DNA of 64,000 nt from Duganella sp. Root1480D1 (GTDB lineage: Bacteria > Pseudomonadota > Gammaproteobacteria > Burkholderiales > Burkholderiaceae_D): contig NZ_LMFZ01000006.1 in NCBI RefSeq assembly GCF_001427305.1, positions 95,334 through 159,333 on the forward strand. Reading direction: 5' to 3'. Below the pieces are notes generated by a model, which ran no database searches, had not been told where the DNA came from, and saw only the letters and a list, made by a program, of their open reading frames with translations. The translations under genes were made by a program, and so were the position numbers. Of this stretch, positions 62,003-64,000 are shown in pieces. Position 1 is the first letter of the stretch. Each line of letters starts with the position of its first letter.

Positions 62003-63871
62003 ATGCAGGCCTTATCCATGCGCTATTTACTGTTTATCGCCGGGATGGGCGGCCTGCTTTACGGAATCGACGTCGGCATTATCGCCGGCGCCCTGCCTTA
62101 CCTTGAGTCCACAGCTTCCGTCGCGTGGAAGCTGAGCGCACAGCAACTGAGCTTCATTGTTGCCGCCGTGCTGCTTGGCTCCGTGCTGTCTTCCCTGTTT
62201 GCCGGCGCGATCGCCGACGCCATCGGCCGCCGCTGGGCGATGGTGCTGGCAGGCGCCCTGTTCACCATCAGCATTCCGCTGATCGCGCTGTCGGACGGCT
62301 ACACCCCGCTGTTGCTGGGACGCCTGCTGCAAGGGATCAGCGGTGGCTTGATCGGCGTGGTCGTGCCGCTCTATCTCGCCGAATGCCTGCGCGCCGAACA
62401 GCGTGGCCGCGGCGCCGCCCTGTTCCAGCTCCTGCTCACCATCGGCCTGGTCGCCGCAGCCGTGATCGGCCTGCTGCAGGCGCAAAACGTGGAAGGCGCA
62501 ACGCAGGCCGCACAAGCCCTGCCGGAAGCGGCGCGTGCCGCCGCCGTATTCGACGCCAAGGACCACGCCTGGCGCAGCATCTTCTGGATGTGCCTGGCCC
62601 CCGGGCTGGTGTTCACTTTCGGCAGCGCACTGCTGGCTGAATCGCCGCGCTGGCTGGTTCGCCGCGGCCGCGTCGAACAGGCGCACTCCGCCCTGCTGCG
62701 CACCCGTGCCGCCGCCGAAGCCGCAGCCGAACTGCGCGACATGCAGGCCGCTGCCGGCGTCGTCGTGCGCGCGGCCGCCACTGGCGAGCCGTCCGAAGGC
62801 GATATCGCCGCAGCGCGCGGCGTGGTGGCCGGCCGTGGCGGCGCGCCAGCGGCCCGCAGCCCAGCCGGCGCCGCTGCTGGCGATGAGCGCCTGCTCAGCC
62901 GCCGCTACGTGCTGCCCTTCCTGCTGGCCTGCCTGGTGCTGGCCTGCACCCAGGCGACCGGCATCAATTCCGTGCTGGCCTACGTGGTCAACATCCTGAA
63001 CCAGGCCGGACTGCCCGGCGCCACCGCCAACATGGCCGACGTCGGCCTCAAGCTGCTGAACGCCATCATGACCGTCGTCGCCGTGCTGCTGGTCGACCGC
63101 AAAGGCCGCAAGTTCCTGCTGATGCTGGGTAGCGCCGGCATCGTGATCGCGTTGCTGGCGGCAGGCTTGCTGTTCCGCAGCGCCGAAAGCGAGCAGCGCG
63201 ACGTCAGCGCCAGCGTGGCCGCGCAAGCCAGGGGCGACACGCTGGCGCTGCGCCTCGATACAAAAACCCTGAAGGCGCTTGGTGCGGCAGCCGGCAAGGA
63301 CGCGCCCCCGCAGCTGCTGACCGTGTCCTACTCCTACGGCCCCTTCACCAACGTGCAGACACGCCGCAGCGACGACCCGGCGCTGGCGCCAATGGTGCTG
63401 TCGCGCGACGACACCGTGCAGCCGGACAGCGTGATCGGCGCTTTCTTCCGCCGCCTGCACCTGAACCCCTTCGCCGACCCGGCAGCAGGCCGCAACGCCC
63501 CGCTGAAAATCGAACAGGCGCAAATCGGCGCCCTGCCTTCGGTAGCGCATGGCTGGCAAGTGACGCTGGCGATCTGCCTGTTCGTGGCCAGCTTCGCGGT
63601 CGGCCCCGGCGTATGCGTGTGGCTGGCGCTATCGGAGCTGATGCCGACCCGCATCCGCTCCAACGGCATGAGTATTGCGCTGCTGGTCAACCAGTTCGTG
63701 TCGACCACGATTGCAGCGGTATTCCTGCCGACCGTCGGCCGGCACGGCTACGCGGCGATGTTCTTCTTCTGGGCCGGCTGCACGGTGGTGTACTTCCTGG
63801 CCGCAGCCTTCCTGCTGCCGGAAACCAAAGGGAAAACGCTGGAAGAGATTGAAGCGCACTTCGCGCGCTAG
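62003..63871 (+). CDS. MFS sugar porter with a long periplasmic insertion (probable GalNAc permease)
   Basis: 622 residues. Sugar-porter motifs: GGLLYGIDVGIIAGALP (TM1), GAIADAIGRRWAM (motif A), LLGRLLQGISGGLIGVVVPLYLAE and LLPETKGKTLEEIEAHF at the end. It is about 150 residues longer than usual. A Gly/Ala-rich stretch enlarges the central loop (about 255-300). A 124-residue soluble insertion (about 393-516) lies between TM9 and TM10, which faces the periplasm in this topology. GGAG precedes the ATG. As the last gene of the aga operon it is the likely importer of GalNAc (AgaP role). Confidence 0.85.
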   Translation: MQALSMRYLLFIAGMGGLLYGIDVGIIAGALPYLESTASVAWKLSAQQLSFIVAAVLLGSVLSSLFAGAIADAIGRRWAMVLAGALFTISIPLIALSDGYTPLLLGRLLQGISGGLIGVVVPLYLAECLRAEQRGRGAALFQLLLTIGLVAAAVIGLLQAQNVEGATQAAQALPEAARAAAVFDAKDHAWRSIFWMCLAPGLVFTFGSALLAESPRWLVRRGRVEQAHSALLRTRAAAEAAAELRDMQAAAGVVVRAAATGEPSEGDIAAARGVVAGRGGAPAARSPAGAAAGDERLLSRRYVLPFLLACLVLACTQATGINSVLAYVVNILNQAGLPGATANMADVGLKLLNAIMTVVAVLLVDRKGRKFLLMLGSAGIVIALLAAGLLFRSAESEQRDVSASVAAQARGDTLALRLDTKTLKALGAAAGKDAPPQLLTVSYSYGPFTNVQTRRSDDPALAPMVLSRDDTVQPDSVIGAFFRRLHLNPFADPAAGRNAPLKIEQAQIGALPSVAHGWQVTLAICLFVASFAVGPGVCVWLALSELMPTRIRSNGMSIALLVNQFVSTTIAAVFLPTVGRHGYAAMFFFWAGCTVVYFLAAAFLLPETKGKTLEEIEAHFAR

Positions 63872-63888
63872 CGCGGTGGCTGGAAAGA

Positions 63889-63938
63889 TGAAAGTCGGGG
63901 TCAGCTCCGGCAATCGGACATTTCGCGCAGCGAAATGT
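63889..63938. repeat. Hairpin/repeat-like element after the sugar porter
   Basis: GTCGGGGTCAG is followed by the perfect inverted repeat ACATTTCGC-GCA-GCGAAATGT (63918-63938). There is no T-run. I recall GGGGTCAG-type repetitive palindromes in Massilia-like genomes, so this may be a dispersed element or a terminator. The final bases 63938-64000 might begin a coding region (an open frame MCSFLKRSLDLALGGDIANTVL), but it is too short to call. Confidence 0.45.
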
Positions 63939-64000
63939 GCTCCTTCCTCAAGCGCTCGCTGGACCTGGCGCTGGGTGGCGACATCGCCAACACCGTGCTG

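Noticed and set aside
63938..64000. Possible start of a coding region at the window edge
   Set aside because: Only about 21 codons are visible, with no ribosome site or recognisable motif.
1..64000. CRISPR array, insertion sequences, prophage or rRNA
   Set aside because: No regularly spaced repeats, transposase or integrase-like proteins, phage genes or rRNA sequence were seen.

Overview
The window is a 64 kb, GC-rich, densely coding stretch of chromosome. It looks like an Oxalobacteraceae betaproteobacterium (Massilia/Duganella/Janthinobacterium type). I infer this from gene order (nadK-recN, pcm-rhodanese-tolC), PEP-CTERM proteins, an EpsA-like LuxR regulator and overall protein character. 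No phylogeny was run.

Layout. 1-9.3 kb is housekeeping plus small membrane proteins: recN (cut by the window edge) and nadK behind a consensus LexA box, two glyoxalase-fold proteins, a PQQ-type sugar dehydrogenase homologue, and pcm-rhodanese-tolC. 9.4-11.1 kb holds a TetR regulator with its palindrome and an M28 peptidase. 11.3-16.6 kb is an unusual operon: a secreted TTHB210/DUF5602-like protein, a FAD-dependent oxidoreductase, a PduX-type GHMP kinase, a CobD-like PLP enzyme and a VanB-type flavin/[2Fe-2S] reductase. It ends in two strong hairpins. 16.7-19.1 kb holds an SDR, a TetR and a LuxR gene linked by a repeated operator/-10 module. 19.3-24.7 kb is a cobalamin-riboswitch-controlled operon of a periplasmic CobN/HmuS-like chelatase, an ExbB/TolQ-like protein and an ExbD-like DUF2149 protein. 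24.9-46.4 kb is mixed: tandem YkgJ-type cysteine-cluster proteins, two EamA and one MFS transporter, uppP, recQ, two PEP-CTERM proteins (one with a candidate sigma-54 promoter), trmB, a HIRAN-like protein, an orphan Imm22-like immunity protein, tRNA-Gly(CCC), a GH43/ricin enzyme, a second M28 peptidase, LysR/AhpD-like and an Aer-like chemoreceptor.

46.4-63.9 kb contains, after a TraB/GumN protein, a complete-looking alpha-N-acetylgalactosamine utilisation locus in two divergent operons. On the minus strand are a GH31 alpha-GalNAcase-like enzyme, a TonB-dependent receptor, a Tat-exported GH109-like enzyme and a purple-acid-phosphatase-like protein. On the plus strand are agaS, a ROK kinase, a KbaZ/AgaZ protein, the DeoR regulator AgaR, an NagA/AgaA deacetylase and a sugar porter with a long periplasmic insertion. 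The 314-base divergent region has two promoters and CTTTCG direct repeats that suit AgaR. The expected route is glycan cleavage outside the cytoplasm, import, phosphorylation, deacetylation, deamination/isomerisation to tagatose-6-P and aldol cleavage. The catalytic aldolase and a tagatose-6-P kinase are not in the window.

The strongest candidates for undescribed biology are the threonine-kinase/PLP-decarboxylase/flavin operon (12.2-16.6 kb), the riboswitch-controlled motor-coupled chelatase (19.3-24.7 kb), and the two-mechanism GalNAc locus with its unusual transporter. No insertion sequence, prophage, rRNA or CRISPR array was seen.
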